A stretch of DNA of 64,000 nucleotides from Mauremys mutica (taxonomy: Eukaryota > Chordata > Testudines > Geoemydidae). This document shows positions 9,350 through 20,660 of this stretch, piece after piece. A model generated the notes under the pieces. The model saw nothing but the letters and a program-made list of their open reading frames with translations. It was not told the DNA's origin and searched no databases. Made by a program: the position numbers and the translations under genes. Location: NCBI RefSeq assembly GCF_020497125.1, contig NC_059082.1, forward strand, positions 26,310,965 through 26,374,964. Direction: 5' to 3'. Every line of letters begins with the position of its first letter. Position 1 is the first letter of the stretch.

Positions 9350-11399
9350 TCGCATGAGCCAAAGGAGCCGACTGATCTCCAAGGGGAAGAAGAGCATAAA
9401 TGAGCTTTCGAAGAAAGCTGTTAGCCAGCAAGACAGTAATTATTCATATTTGCATTTGAATTTAGGAAAGACCTTTGGACTGTGCATAAGATGACAGACA
9501 TGTTCAAGTCTCTGTTAGATTATGAATGCTCTGTTGCCTCCTGGTTACTATGAAAGTCCCACAGTTTCCTAAGGGTCTCAGGAGAGCTTCTGGGTGCAAT
9601 TGTGTTTTCTGGAGTTACAGAGCCATCAGATCCATTCCTAATTATGTGTGAAATGCCTCTGTCTTCAGCTGGTTTTTTCCCCGATGTAAGGAAAAAGATA
9701 AATATACGGATTCCCCAAATCCTCATTATGTGAAATAATATTTTCTTTACTGACTTATGTTGTCTCATATTAGTTATAAGTTCTCAGCCCCTAGTTTCAT
9801 ATTATTCATCTTAGCTGTTTCAAAATGGCACTGTACTGATTATAATACTACTTAAATGATAGCTGATGATAAATATTATCCTTGCACAGACATAGGGCAT
9901 CATCATATGTCATGTCTGCAGACCATTTTTTTGCTAGAACAGCAGATTTTTGTGGCTGTAGGCCAGGAATTTTAATGAAAGAAAACATCAAAGATGCAGA
10001 AGAAATGAGAATATTAGTCAAGGAAGATACACAGTGATGCTCTCTGATAACCTCTGGTAATTGACATTAGAACTATGTGGGAGCAACTTAAATAAACATC
10101 TGGACACTGAGTTTAGACATTTCCAGTGACAAAACCCAGACAGATCTTCTGGACTTGCAATAATAAATATTTCAGCACAGTCTACATGAATCACCTTAAA
10201 ATCCTGTTTTCAATTATTCTAGTTTTATAAATACATCATAGTTAATCATTCAAGTATATAATTTCTTTTGAAGATTACAGAATTTGATTTTTGTTTCATT
10301 CACATTAAATGCAGTTTTTTATTCATATCAAATTTACTTCTGTTTGTACAAAAACAATAGTGTAAGCTTGCCAAATGCTATTAAAGCAGAATGCAACTGA
10401 ACTTTTCCTTGGGTGGAAGGGCTTTTTCTGAAAACCCTGGCCGTGCACTATAATTCATTCCAGCCATGCAGCCCACTAAAATAGTGGTGAAAGAAGATTA
10501 CAGTTTAAAAAAAAAAGAAAAAAGCAAACTGTTTCCCAATATCTTTTTAAAAGGGTCTTTTCAGTTTTTGCTTAGTTTTAACACGATTACTTTTACAAGA
10601 ATATGGTCTGTGCTCGCATGGCTAGCCCAAGCTAGCAGAGCTAGAACGAATCTGTCTACCCAGGCTGGAATCATGCCTCTCAGCTGCATTGTAGAGATGC
10701 ATAAAGTGGCCCTCTGACATCAAAGGTGTGCTGAAAAGAGGGAAAAGTCTGGTGTCTTGAGTGTGCCAATCATGGAGGTGAATTAGTGAAATGCAGGTTT
10801 GCAGATGCATGTACTATGTAGAGAATTTGTTCCATGTTATCACAACTCTCCAAAATCTGCAAAATACATTTTCTGTTTTGATATCCTAAAAAATAACCAG
10901 TATCCTGGTTATTCTGACCTGAATCTTTGTTTAAAATTTCCATGTTAATTTAAAAAATGCATTTTGTGCTTTGTAGACCTTTTCTATATGCTATAAAAAT
11001 GATGGCTAGGGAAGTATAGAGAAAGCTACAAATCAACCTTAAGTATGTTAATCTAAAAGCTTCACTCTTGCAATTTCACTTCTTGCTAATTGATCTATAG
11101 CTTGTAAGTAGGGGAAATGAATTATAACCCTTAGAATACTTGATTTCTTACTGCTAAAGCTGTGCACCAGAAGCTGTCAGCATTGTAGCTGATGCACTGT
11201 AATTTATTTCACTCTTGTCGAAGCACTGATGAGGGAAAGGAAGTATTGAGAGTGGTGTATTTGGGGAGTGAGGAGGAATAAATAAGAACAAGAGGATGAA
11301 ATTAAGAAAAGAAAAATATAGATTGAATATCAAGCATTACTTCCTAACTCTGAGGTATATTAGCTGTTGAATAGTCTCCTAAGGGAAAGTCCCATCTTT
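9350..11399. other. Non-coding stretch, no gene seen
   Basis: AT-rich sequence with stops in all frames. A short piece at about 10610-10705 resembles part of the MITE at 1046-1340. An A-run lies at about 10508-10522. Nothing else is recognised. Confidence 0.5.
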
Positions 11400-11600
11400 T
11401 CATAGAATCATAGAAATGTAAGAATGGAAGAGACCTTGAGAGGTCAATCTAGCCCCCTGTGCAGAGGCAGGATATTTAAAACTAAATTAGACAAAGTACT
11501 AATAAATGCACTGTAGAGAACAATTCTGCATTGATAGAGGGTAGGACTGGAGGAGCTAACTGATGTTTCCTACTGCTGATGTCTATAATTCTATATATGT
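11400..11600. repeat. Two abutting CR1 LINE 3' ends in opposite orientation
   Basis: 11400-11465 reads 'catagaatcatagaa...tggaagagacctt', the reverse complement of a CR1 3' end, whose terminal 8-mer is ATTCTATG. 11470-11600 reads 'taaattagacaaagtact...gaacaattctgcattg' and ends in 'ctataattctatatatg', a CR1 3' end in forward orientation. Both are short and 5'-truncated, as CR1 copies usually are. Confidence 0.7.
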
Positions 11601-13444
11601 CTCATTCCATAATTGTAAAATACTCCTCTCTTATGAGGCACCCATACTCTTCACATCTACATGTGGGGGGAAACTTAGGGCCTGATCATGCTGTCTTGAA
11701 ATTAATGGAAGTTGTGCTTAAATGAGGACTGCCACCTTAGGCCCTTAATGTGAAATGCATTGACTGTCAAAGTTACCCTGGCCATTTTTGCCGTCCAATC
11801 TCACCACAGGGACTGGATTCTCTGGGTAATTCTTACTTATTAATAGCATTCTTCCCAAGTGTTAATTACTCATTCCTGAAGAAAAGGAAGATAATTCACT
11901 GAAAAGTGCTGATGGATAACAGTAGTAAAAGGCCCACTTCAAACTGTTTGTAGCACAAATAATTTACATGCCTGCATTTCTTTTAATGCTTTCTTTGTAT
12001 ATAGGTGAAAACTGTTCCTATTGGTTGCCTTGACCACTCTTTTGACCTGCAAACTCCCATGTAGTATAGTGTACGTCGGTTTAATGATGCTGTATAGTTT
12101 CAGCCTGATGAATATTGAGATACTTGATACAAGCATATTTACATTTTTAAATAATTCCTAAATGATGTGTTTCTATTTTTCATTTCAAAAGTGATATTTA
12201 AAGTTTTGCAGGGGTGTAATTTTAATTAACTATTTTAAAAATATGCAGCAGTCTGTTCCATATATGCCTTTTAAGTTAAGATGCAGAAAAATATCCTAAC
12301 CTTGTTAATATTGAAGTAAATCAGAGATTTAATCAAGAGAAGGTTCTACAGTTTTTCAGTGTTTAAATGCAACTTAAAATGTTTGTCTTATAAAATCATA
12401 GTAGTAAACCGATATTGTACTTAAGATACCACAGTTCTTATATAAAATAAAGAAAGTGGGCCAGATCCTCAGCTGAATCTTCAGTTGAGCTGTTTCCCCT
12501 TTCACCAGCTAAGGATTTGACCCATAAAGTCTATTGCTGTTCTCATAAAGGGAATCAGCAAAGTAAGTTACAAGGTTTGCCCACTAGTGTTCTTTTATGA
12601 AGTAACACAAAAATGTTTTTCCGTCTGCGTCTTTCTCATTAGAAATATCAGACCCCCTTTTGCTGGAGGAGTCTGGTATCTGTGAGGGGATCCAAATGGA
12701 GATGTCACATCGACTGTAACCTGAACTCCAGCTCTTCCAGCTCCCAAATGCAATTCCTAGTTCTAGGCACATGGAGGATCAGTTGAACTCCTTCAGTTGT
12801 GGGAGGAGGGGGGAACAGCAGCTCAGGTTCTAACCTTGTATGACCACAGCATTCCACAGATGCCAGAGTCCTCCTGCAAGGGGAAGGAGGTTAAGGTCTG
12901 ATATGTCTGATTATATCAAACGTAACAAGTAGAAAAGTATCTTTTCTTTTTAATTATAAAGCTGTTGATAAATCAAGGTGCAGGAAAGGGCAACTCCAAA
13001 AGGTTCTGGTGTTGTGCAATTTAGTACTGCCAGAGACCAGTCTATGTCTGAGTAAGGCGATCTTTAGGGCATCTCGTCTAGCTGGCATTCTCTTATCAGA
13101 TGTTAGGGGCATGAATCAGTAATGGGACAGCTCACATGCTTAAAGTTAAGTATTTGCTTAAGTTCCTTGCTGAATCAAGGTCTAAGTAAGTAGCTTTATT
13201 GCTGAAGTTCAGGAGCACTGAGTCAATTTGCTCTTCATCATGGAACTTGATATGAAATTCATGCGTTGTTACCTAGAAGCTATGGTGATTAAATCTTTAT
13301 AGTAATAATGTGTGTCCTGAGGCTGCCTGGGATCAGGCAGCCAACTAAGAGGCTGAATGTTATTCACCAGTTTTACATGAGTGAAAGTCCACTGATGTCA
13401 GTGGAATTATGCCAGCATGAAAGGGAAATCCATCTGTGGAACAC
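11601..13444. other. Non-coding stretch, minor repeat fragments only
   Basis: A 'ccagatcctcagctg...accagctaaggatttgaccc' foldback fragment lies at about 12460-12525. A 'catgcttaaagttaagtatttgcttaagt' fragment lies at about 13130-13190 and recurs elsewhere in the window. No coding sequence is recognised. Confidence 0.5.
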
Positions 13445-14174
13445 AAAGGATCCAAGCCCTGCCATCTCCTGGCCCAGTGTCTCCCCCTGTATCTTTTTTT
13501 TTTAATTTTAATTTTTATTTATTTTTTTGGTAACCTTGTCCATCTGCCACCCAAGGCTCCCATCACACCCTTCTGCATCATAGCATCCTTCTTCCTCCCC
13601 CGCCCCACTGCCTCCATTTCCCCATCCTTGTTACCATCACCTGTCTACAGTTTCTACTAATTCCACCTGCTCCTCTTCTCCTCGCCCCTCTTCCCACCAG
13701 CACCAATCCAGCTCTCACGTCCACACACTCCTCTGCCTCTTCCCCTTCATCTCTGATGAGATTTGCTCCTTCCTCATCCTCTCCACCTCCCACACCCATC
13801 TGTGCCACTACTCTGCCCCTCTAGTCAATCATTCCTAACCTCACATCTATGCTACTTCTTCCCTCCTCTTCTTGTTTCTGGAACACCCACTCCATCTCTA
13901 AAAAGATCACAGCCATCTAGGACCTCTCCATATCTTGCTCCCTCCAGGCTCCTGCCCCTCACAGAGACCAGAATCCCTTCATCTGACACTGGCTCTGCAG
14001 CTGCCCTCTCTTTCAGAGTATGTCTGCACTGCAGCTGGGATTTCCAGCACCAGTAGACAGACTCACAGTAGCTCATTCTCCAGCAAGTGGCTAAAAATAG
14101 CAGTGTGGATGTTGCAGCATGGGCCGGAACTCAGGCTAACCACTCAGATCCAAAGGACCCAAGCCCTGCCACCT
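13445..14174 (+). repeat. Copy 2 of the L2/MITE block, flanked by a 23-bp duplication
   Basis: The 684-bp insert 13468-14151 closely matches 526-1178. It is bounded by 13445-13467 and 14152-14174, which match at 21 of 23 positions; both differences are C/T. The insert starts and stops at arbitrary points: it begins in the LINE leader and ends inside the MITE, well short of the MITE's right end. No poly(A) is present at either border. The duplication suggests staggered-cut insertion of a copied piece rather than transposition of a defined element. Confidence 0.75.
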
Positions 14175-14815
14175 TTACTCACAGGAAGACTTGTACTGGT
14201 GGACTGTATCTATGAGGAAGGGTTGCAGTATCATACCCCACATGAGGCATTCAAGCACAGCTTCCTTCTCAGGGTGCAGTCTCTGAAGTGGACACCATAG
14301 CTGGCACCTGAATTCATAGGAAATAACTGGAGGGACCTGGGGAGCCACTAGGTCCTTCACTGGCTGACTGAGCCAAGGAAAAAATTTCAGTGAGAGCTGA
14401 AAAAAATTCTAAATGGCCCATAGCCTGAAGGTATTATGCTCTCCCAGGCTGACAGCCCTGATCTGAATTTCAGCCAAGGTGAGCAGGAATGGGGCCCTGG
14501 GGCCTAAAGATATTAACAAAATAAGTAAATAAAACCTCAGCACCTCCTTCTACTCCCGTCAGCACATTCCACTGATGGAGACTGAGGCACCCCTTCCTTG
14601 CTCTGCTATATTCCGGAGGGTAAATAAGACACATTGACTGCTCTTTATTAGTAAACAAAGGAAATTAAAAAAACAATGTAAACCCTATACCACTTGCTAC
14701 AGAAATTGGGTATCAGATTATTCAAAAGAAAGAAACTAAGCCATTAATACATGCCATGTGTGCCTTCACATCTTATAATTGTGAAGAGGATGCTTTTTTT
14801 TTTCAGTTGTAACAT
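14175..14815. other. Non-coding stretch, nothing recognised
   Basis: No repeat family or coding sequence is recognised. Confidence 0.4.
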
Positions 14816-14817
14816 TT

Positions 14818-15012
14818 TAGGACTTGATTCAGCAAAGCCCTTAAGCATGTGTTTAATTTTAAGAAGGTCCTCAAATCCATGCCTATTCAATGAAGCACTT
14901 AATTATGTTCTTAAATTCTATTGCCTTCAACCGGATTTAAACTTCTGCTTAAGTGCTTTTCTGACAAGGGATGGATTTAATTTGTGTTTAAGCTTCTCTG
15001 AATCGGGCCCTT
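14818..15012. repeat. Foldback repeat of the 'gattcagcaaag...cttaagca' family
   Basis: The left end reads 'gacttgattcagcaaagccc' and the right end 'ctctgaatcgggccc', with 'cttaagcatgtg' and 'tgcttaagtgc' blocks inside, so the arms are inverted relative to each other. Related pieces lie near 13130-13190, 36838-36970 and 62290-62365. Non-coding and old. Confidence 0.55.
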
Positions 15013-15839
15013 GTGTTTTTGTAAACAGTTTTTAATGTGATGTGCAGACCTCTGAATGCTTCTGGTAGGAGGATTGGGGTGCTTTACCGATAACAGTGAT
15101 ATTGTTACTGTATCTTTTCCTCACAGTGGTATATGGTTAAGGCTGGAACAACAGCTTTAACTTTAAAATGGCTGGACTTTTTTTCTGTATCAGAACCTTC
15201 CTTTAGTTTAAGCTCTGTGTATGTATGTAAGAACTGACAGTAAATTGTATCCCTCTTCAGCTTTACTTGGTCAGGAAAATGGACGCCAGTGGGAGATTTT
15301 GCTGAATAAGGTTACTGAAAATGGCCACCATCTTATTGCTTACTGTAATCTATATCAACCCTTCTGCAGGCCAAAAGCATGCCAAGTTGTTGTGCTGGGT
15401 TTATTTATTGGTTATTGACTTAAAAAACCTCCTCCAATGAGAAATACAGTGCTGCCCACTCTGGTGATTTTACTGTCTTGCAATATTGGAATATGGAAGA
15501 TGGGGTGACACCTGGCTGCAGGGTGAGGACACCTGGCAGCAGGGTGAGGACTGTTCACTGGAGAACAGGACACCACCACTCCCTCCTGGTTCCTGTCCTG
15601 TGGGCCTGGCTGGGCCTCTCTACCCCCGGCGTTGTGACTTCTGAGGTTGCACTGCTAATCAAGTTTGGCCCAGCCTTCCTGTTGGAGGGTGGGGCTGGCT
15701 AGGCCACATTTGTGTAAGTGAAATTGTGACCTGGTGCATGGGATTGCAGTACCACTCACTCAAATTTACCCCCGCCAGCCCCCACGTCGTCAAGATAGAC
15801 AGAGGGGCAGCTTGGCTAAATCTAAGTGGTGCTCTGACC
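15013..15839. other. Non-coding stretch, GC-richer in its second half
   Basis: About 15480-15800 is GC-richer than its surroundings and may be the body of the hAT-like element whose right end lies at 15940. No coding sequence is recognised. Confidence 0.4.
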
Positions 15840-15940
15840 CCATGACCAGATTACACTGCCTGGGGCGGAGAGATGAGCCCAGCTAACACCGTGACCCCTT
15901 GATGCATTCTGGTGATCCAATTTTGGGTCACAAAACCCTG
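15840..15940. mobile_element. Possible hAT-like right end
   Basis: The sequence ends 'ttttgggtcacaaaaccctg', which reversed starts CAGGGTTTTGTGACCC, a form common for hAT ends in sauropsids. No left end or 8-bp duplication was found, so this may be a truncated copy. Confidence 0.35.
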
Positions 15941-18634
15941 GTCTAAATGGCCTTTTGTTTTTAGCCTCTATTATTTTTTTAATGCACTAATTAAAAGGTT
16001 TGCAGTCACTCTTCTACTGGGCCCCTTTCACTTAGGTATGTAGAAAAAAACTGTCTCCTGGTCATTAGAGGAGTAATTAGAATTTAAACAGCTGGATGGT
16101 GATGGATAGTTGAATAGTCTGATACATTTTCTCTAAAACAGAGCTTGCTGTTTTGAATAACAGACAAGGAAAGGTGACTTTGTTTATTTATTTGAACTGT
16201 TGCTGCTCAGGACTCTTAAGGGTTAGAGCCACTGCCAAGAAAAGATACAAACCTTCTTTTCCACAATGGTGTCATCAAGCATAAATTGTTTGATAAGAAC
16301 TTACAGTTATTTGGAAGGAATCTGAAAAAAGCTACATTAATTTTATCTTGTATAAGTTTTCATATGTCTGGCCTTGCACAGGACTGAGAGAGTATAAGTA
16401 TTTTCTAAGATATCTGTGACATCTGGTCTTAATATTCTCACATGTTTCTTGTGTGTACATTTGATAGATAACATATTTCTGGCAGTCTTTTGTTATTAGA
16501 ATCGCCAAAATGTTGATATTAATCTGAGCCCAATCCAGCACAAGCTCTTTCAGGGGCGCATCTTTGGAACTGGGTTATTTCTAACAAGCCAAATCTTTCA
16601 ACATTCTCTTTAGGTAATTTGAAATTGATTTATAACGCAATAAGGAAGTCATTTTTGTTCAGTGTATAACGAAGGGCTGCTCAGCTATGTCTTCATCTTT
16701 CTCCTTCTTTAATTTTTAATCAATGTAATTCTCATTTGAGACATTATATTGGAATGTTATAGAAGCTAAAAGGCCAGGCTGTAGGATTTCACTCCGCTAA
16801 ATACTTAAGTGCTCTGGAATGTAAGGGCTGTCCTTTAAAATTGGATGGATTTAAGAGTATAAATGTGTAATATTTCTTTTAGAGGCTTTCGGTCAGTCCC
16901 TGGAACTACATATGTGAAAAAGGCAAGCAAGATTTGGCTCTGCATGACTAAAAATCTCTGAGTGATACATTTATGCAAATAGGATATGGATCTCCATTAA
17001 TGTATATTTCCATTAACCAGTATGCAGGAACAAAAGAGAATTACACATATAGAGAAATATACACTGGAGGTAGTGGGTGAAATCCTGGCCCTATTTAAGG
17101 CAATGGGGTTTAGGCATTCAGTTCAGTAGGGCCGGGTTTTTCCTAATGAATGTAATCATCACACATTCAAATTAGTGTGTGTGTGTGTTTTAAAAGGTAA
17201 ATTAATTAAGCTGTTTTGTTAACAATGTGACACATCATTCTGTTCTGCAAACACTTACTGGGTCAAATTCTATTTTCAGCCACACTCCTGTAAGTTCATA
17301 ATAACCTCAGCGGTAAGAATTTTGCGCAGTAGAAGGGATAAACACAAGTCTGATCACAGTCATCAAGATTCTCAAAGACTTTTCAGAGCTATTACACTTT
17401 TGCATGATGTAGTTGTCATTTTTGAAAACAAGGGTTCATAATCATTATCACATACTGAGATAGATACATAGACCTTTTGTTTTATTTTTTGGGAAATGAA
17501 ATTCATAACTAGATAAGCACTGTAATAATGGATAATACTAAGTTCCATATTCAGACTGGGAAAAATGAACCTTATGAGTTGCATAATCCTAGAAAAAACA
17601 TTACTACTTTCCTGAATTGACTGAAGGCATTTAATGATCATGTATCACGAGCAGCAGATACAGCAGCAGACAATTATTTTCCACCCAAAAGGTCCCCGTT
17701 GTTTCATTATTTAAATTAACATTTTCACAATGAGGATATATTTATCCTTTTTAGTTTCTGGTGCAGTTTATCTGAAATTCCCTTTTCACAATGAGGCAAA
17801 TTATATTTGAATGTCCATTATGTTCTACAGGTATTATCAGCTGTGCAACATGATTTTCTGCATTCACTGTTTTGCGCTCAGGGCCAGATTCTGCCTTCAT
17901 TTGCACTAGTCTTTTTAAGCCCTTATCCTGCAAGTTAAGTTGTTCCAGGCACTCGGACTTCTGCACCCACAGAAGAACAATTTGCAGGATCAAGGACTTT
18001 GATTGTAATCTCTTCAGTGTAAGGGTCATTTCTTAGTATGTGTTTATATGGGACCTGATCCTGATTGATACATCTGAGTGCTCAGAATATAAATACATGA
18101 TGATAAATAATATAATACAGATTTTTTGAAAGAAAAAAAAGCAGAGTCCAACTCCCTCCCTCTAATCAACTCTTTAAGAGGTGCTATTTCACTTTTCCTC
18201 AGTAGATGTCAGCAACACTACAACCATTCCAAGTATTCTTGCCTCCTGTTTATAAAAATAATTACAATTGTAATTTCACTTTTGCATAGGAGTAACAATG
18301 TAAACCAGTCAAATCCATTGGCCTCTATGTATAAAAGAGATGGGATTAGAAATTACAACTTGACGTTGTAGAAGAAAAAAATATATTCTCCATAAAGCAG
18401 CAATCATACAGAACTTGGTGGAAAGGGCTTATCGCTACATTTTTAGAATTTTCTGCAAGTTTACCTCACATACTGCCCCCAAGGCAAATGCGAAGTAATA
18501 TAAGATGTCTAATATTTTGCTTCTTTTCTGTGAAGTAAATCAAAACCGTGGGAATGTTTTCACATAATTTGATTTACTCCTGTCTCCTACAATATAGCTT
18601 CAACTACGTTCAATTAACCCTCTGCTACAAAAAG
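15941..18634. other. Non-coding stretch
   Basis: AT-rich sequence with a (GT)7-type run at about 17176-17190. I see no coding sequence or clear mobile element. Confidence 0.5.
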
Positions 18635-18706
18635 GGGCCCAATCCTATTCCCAGTGAAGTCAGTGGCAAATATCCTGTTGACTCCATTGGGAATAGGATT
18701 GGGCCC
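18635..18706. repeat. 72-bp near-perfect hairpin
   Basis: The left arm GGGCCCAATCCTATTCCCA is the exact reverse complement of the right end TGGGAATAGGATTGGGCCC. Pairing continues with mismatches ('gtgaagtca' against 'tgactccat') to a loop of roughly 14 bases. The wording, with inverted 'gaagtca' and 'tgactcc' cores, matches a dispersed sauropsid foldback repeat. It has pre-miRNA-like size, but I see no evidence that it is a miRNA. Confidence 0.7.
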
Positions 18707-20110
18707 TTGGGACTACGCAATTGCAAAAGAAGGATGTGGAATGAAATCCTTTTGGTATAATTTTTTTTTCCTGATTAACAGAAGCATTTAATTCCACTTA
18801 AGTTTTATGAGGTAAGCAGAAATATTCAGAAATGTATCTTTTATATTAAATGGGAAGGAGAGAGCTTTTGCTTTGATATTTACTTACTTGAGTGAGTGAC
18901 TGGAAGGGTCCCATTGTTTCCTGGACTGCCTGAATATAGTACCTTCCTTCATACCCTCTTTTGACACTGTGTGTTTCTGTGTTCTTTGGTTTGGACATTT
19001 CTCTCTTTCCCACTCCCCTGTTCTCTCACCAGTTTCTGGGGAGAATTTAGAGGTTTTGAAAGGTGAGATGAAGAACTGGATTGGCAGTTCTGGAGAACGA
19101 AATCTTATTCTGTCACAGAACAGGTACAGCAAAGGCAGCAGCAGTGAAAGCTTCCCTACACTGCCCTGCCAGTGTGCCCCCTCAACCACACCCTGGAGAA
19201 ACCGCCTCTATTGATGAGCAATAGCCGAGTCTCCGTGGCTTGTTTACACCTCGCTTGCATTGTGCAGGGTTGCTAATTAGTCCATTGGTGGTGTTTGCTT
19301 TCTTGTGATGTGGACATTCGTTCACTGGGAAGTGGGCTGAGACCACCTGACTCACCAAATTCACCTCTCACTAGCCATCCCCAAACCATCAGATTGTAAC
19401 AACCTTTGTTCACTAGGGATGTGGATAGAGCCAAACTGGTGACCTTGGGTCAAACAGCTCCTGACCCCATTAACTATGGGTGCAACCACAAAGAAGGGGT
19501 GGGGGGAGTGAACAAGTGGAGTAATTCTGACCCAAAATATACAAAGAACTGCCTCCACAGCTGAGCTCAGTTCTTGTCCTCCCAAAAGCCCCCCCCCATA
19601 GCACCTTGTATATACTTACACCATAGCATCATATGCACCTGTGTGTGTGCGCATGTAAATATCTTTCTGTTATAGTGTCATCCAGTGCTCTGTATCAGAG
19701 CTGTATCCCAAGGTCTCTCCGTTCTCTGTTTCTTCCTGTGTTAGTTCCCTGTGCTTGCTGGCTCTCGGCTGTTCCCATAGTGCTCTGCCTTCTATCCCCA
19801 TTCCCTGGAGTTCTGACACTTCCAGTGTCCTGTCTCCCACAGTACCTAATATTGTGTGTCCCCCATTAATGTCCTCTGTTCTCATCTTTCCCAAATGCTC
19901 TTTGTCCTACTCCCCTCTCTTTTTGGGGAAGGGAGGGTCCAGTCTCCCAATAGGGGCATATCTTTCACCTTCCCAGCAGTTCCTTCCTCATCCTCTTTGG
20001 AAGTGGATCTGATGGGTGTTCTTTGCCTCTGACAAAGTGCTATAGGGTTGTGAGGAGAGGAGTCTTCCTCCCCCTTCCTTTGTAGCCAGCAGGAGGGAAG
20101 CTGGCTCTTC
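18707..20110. other. Non-coding stretch, nothing recognised
   Basis: Scattered short open frames have no recognisable protein character. A C-run lies at about 19591-19598. Confidence 0.4.
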
Positions 20111-20124
20111 CTCCTTGGCTCTGT

Positions 20125-20210
20125 CCGTTGGGTGAGTCTGGTGCATTGTGCAGGAGGTCAGACTAGATGACCATAATGGTCCCTTCTGACCTTAAGTCTA
20201 AGTCTACTGC
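20125..20210 (+). repeat. CR1 LINE 3' end
   Basis: The stretch reads 'caggaggtcagactagatga' and 'aatggtcccttctgacctt', the well-known CR1 3' untranslated end. Heavily 5'-truncated. Confidence 0.7.
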
Positions 20211-20430
20211 TGTCTTTCAGCTGGTGAGCAACTCTACTCATGAACTGGTGTGTGGTTCCACAGGGGAGGGAATGGAGGGTGTCGAGTCTGCTGCTGCTGC
20301 TTCACACAGCAGTACATATGGGACTGGAACTGACCTTCTTTTATTTCTTCATCATAGATGAGGGGGAAAAGACGCTGCTGAAAGCTGTGGGGCAAATATC
20401 CTCCCAACCTTCCCAGTAGCTGTGCTGATG

Positions 20431-20660
20431 CCATTAATGATCATATTTAATGCTTTGAACTTCCATAGCACTTTCCATCGGAGCATATTAAAGTGGTTTG
20501 CAGACTTTAATGAATTAAACCATACAATGCCTATGAGGTTGGTAAGGATTATTCCTGTTTTACAGAAGGAGAAACTGAGGCACAGAGAGATTAGGTGAGT
20601 TAGCGCAGGTGTCACAAGAAGTCACAGTAAGCCAGAAGTAGAGTGGTAACAGATCTCCTG
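20431..20660 (+). repeat. MIR-type SINE
   Basis: It contains 'ctgttttacagaaggagaaa', 'ctgaggcacagagagatta' and a following 'gtcacaagaagtcacagtaagccagaagtagag', the order of the MIR core and 3' half. Confidence 0.65.
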
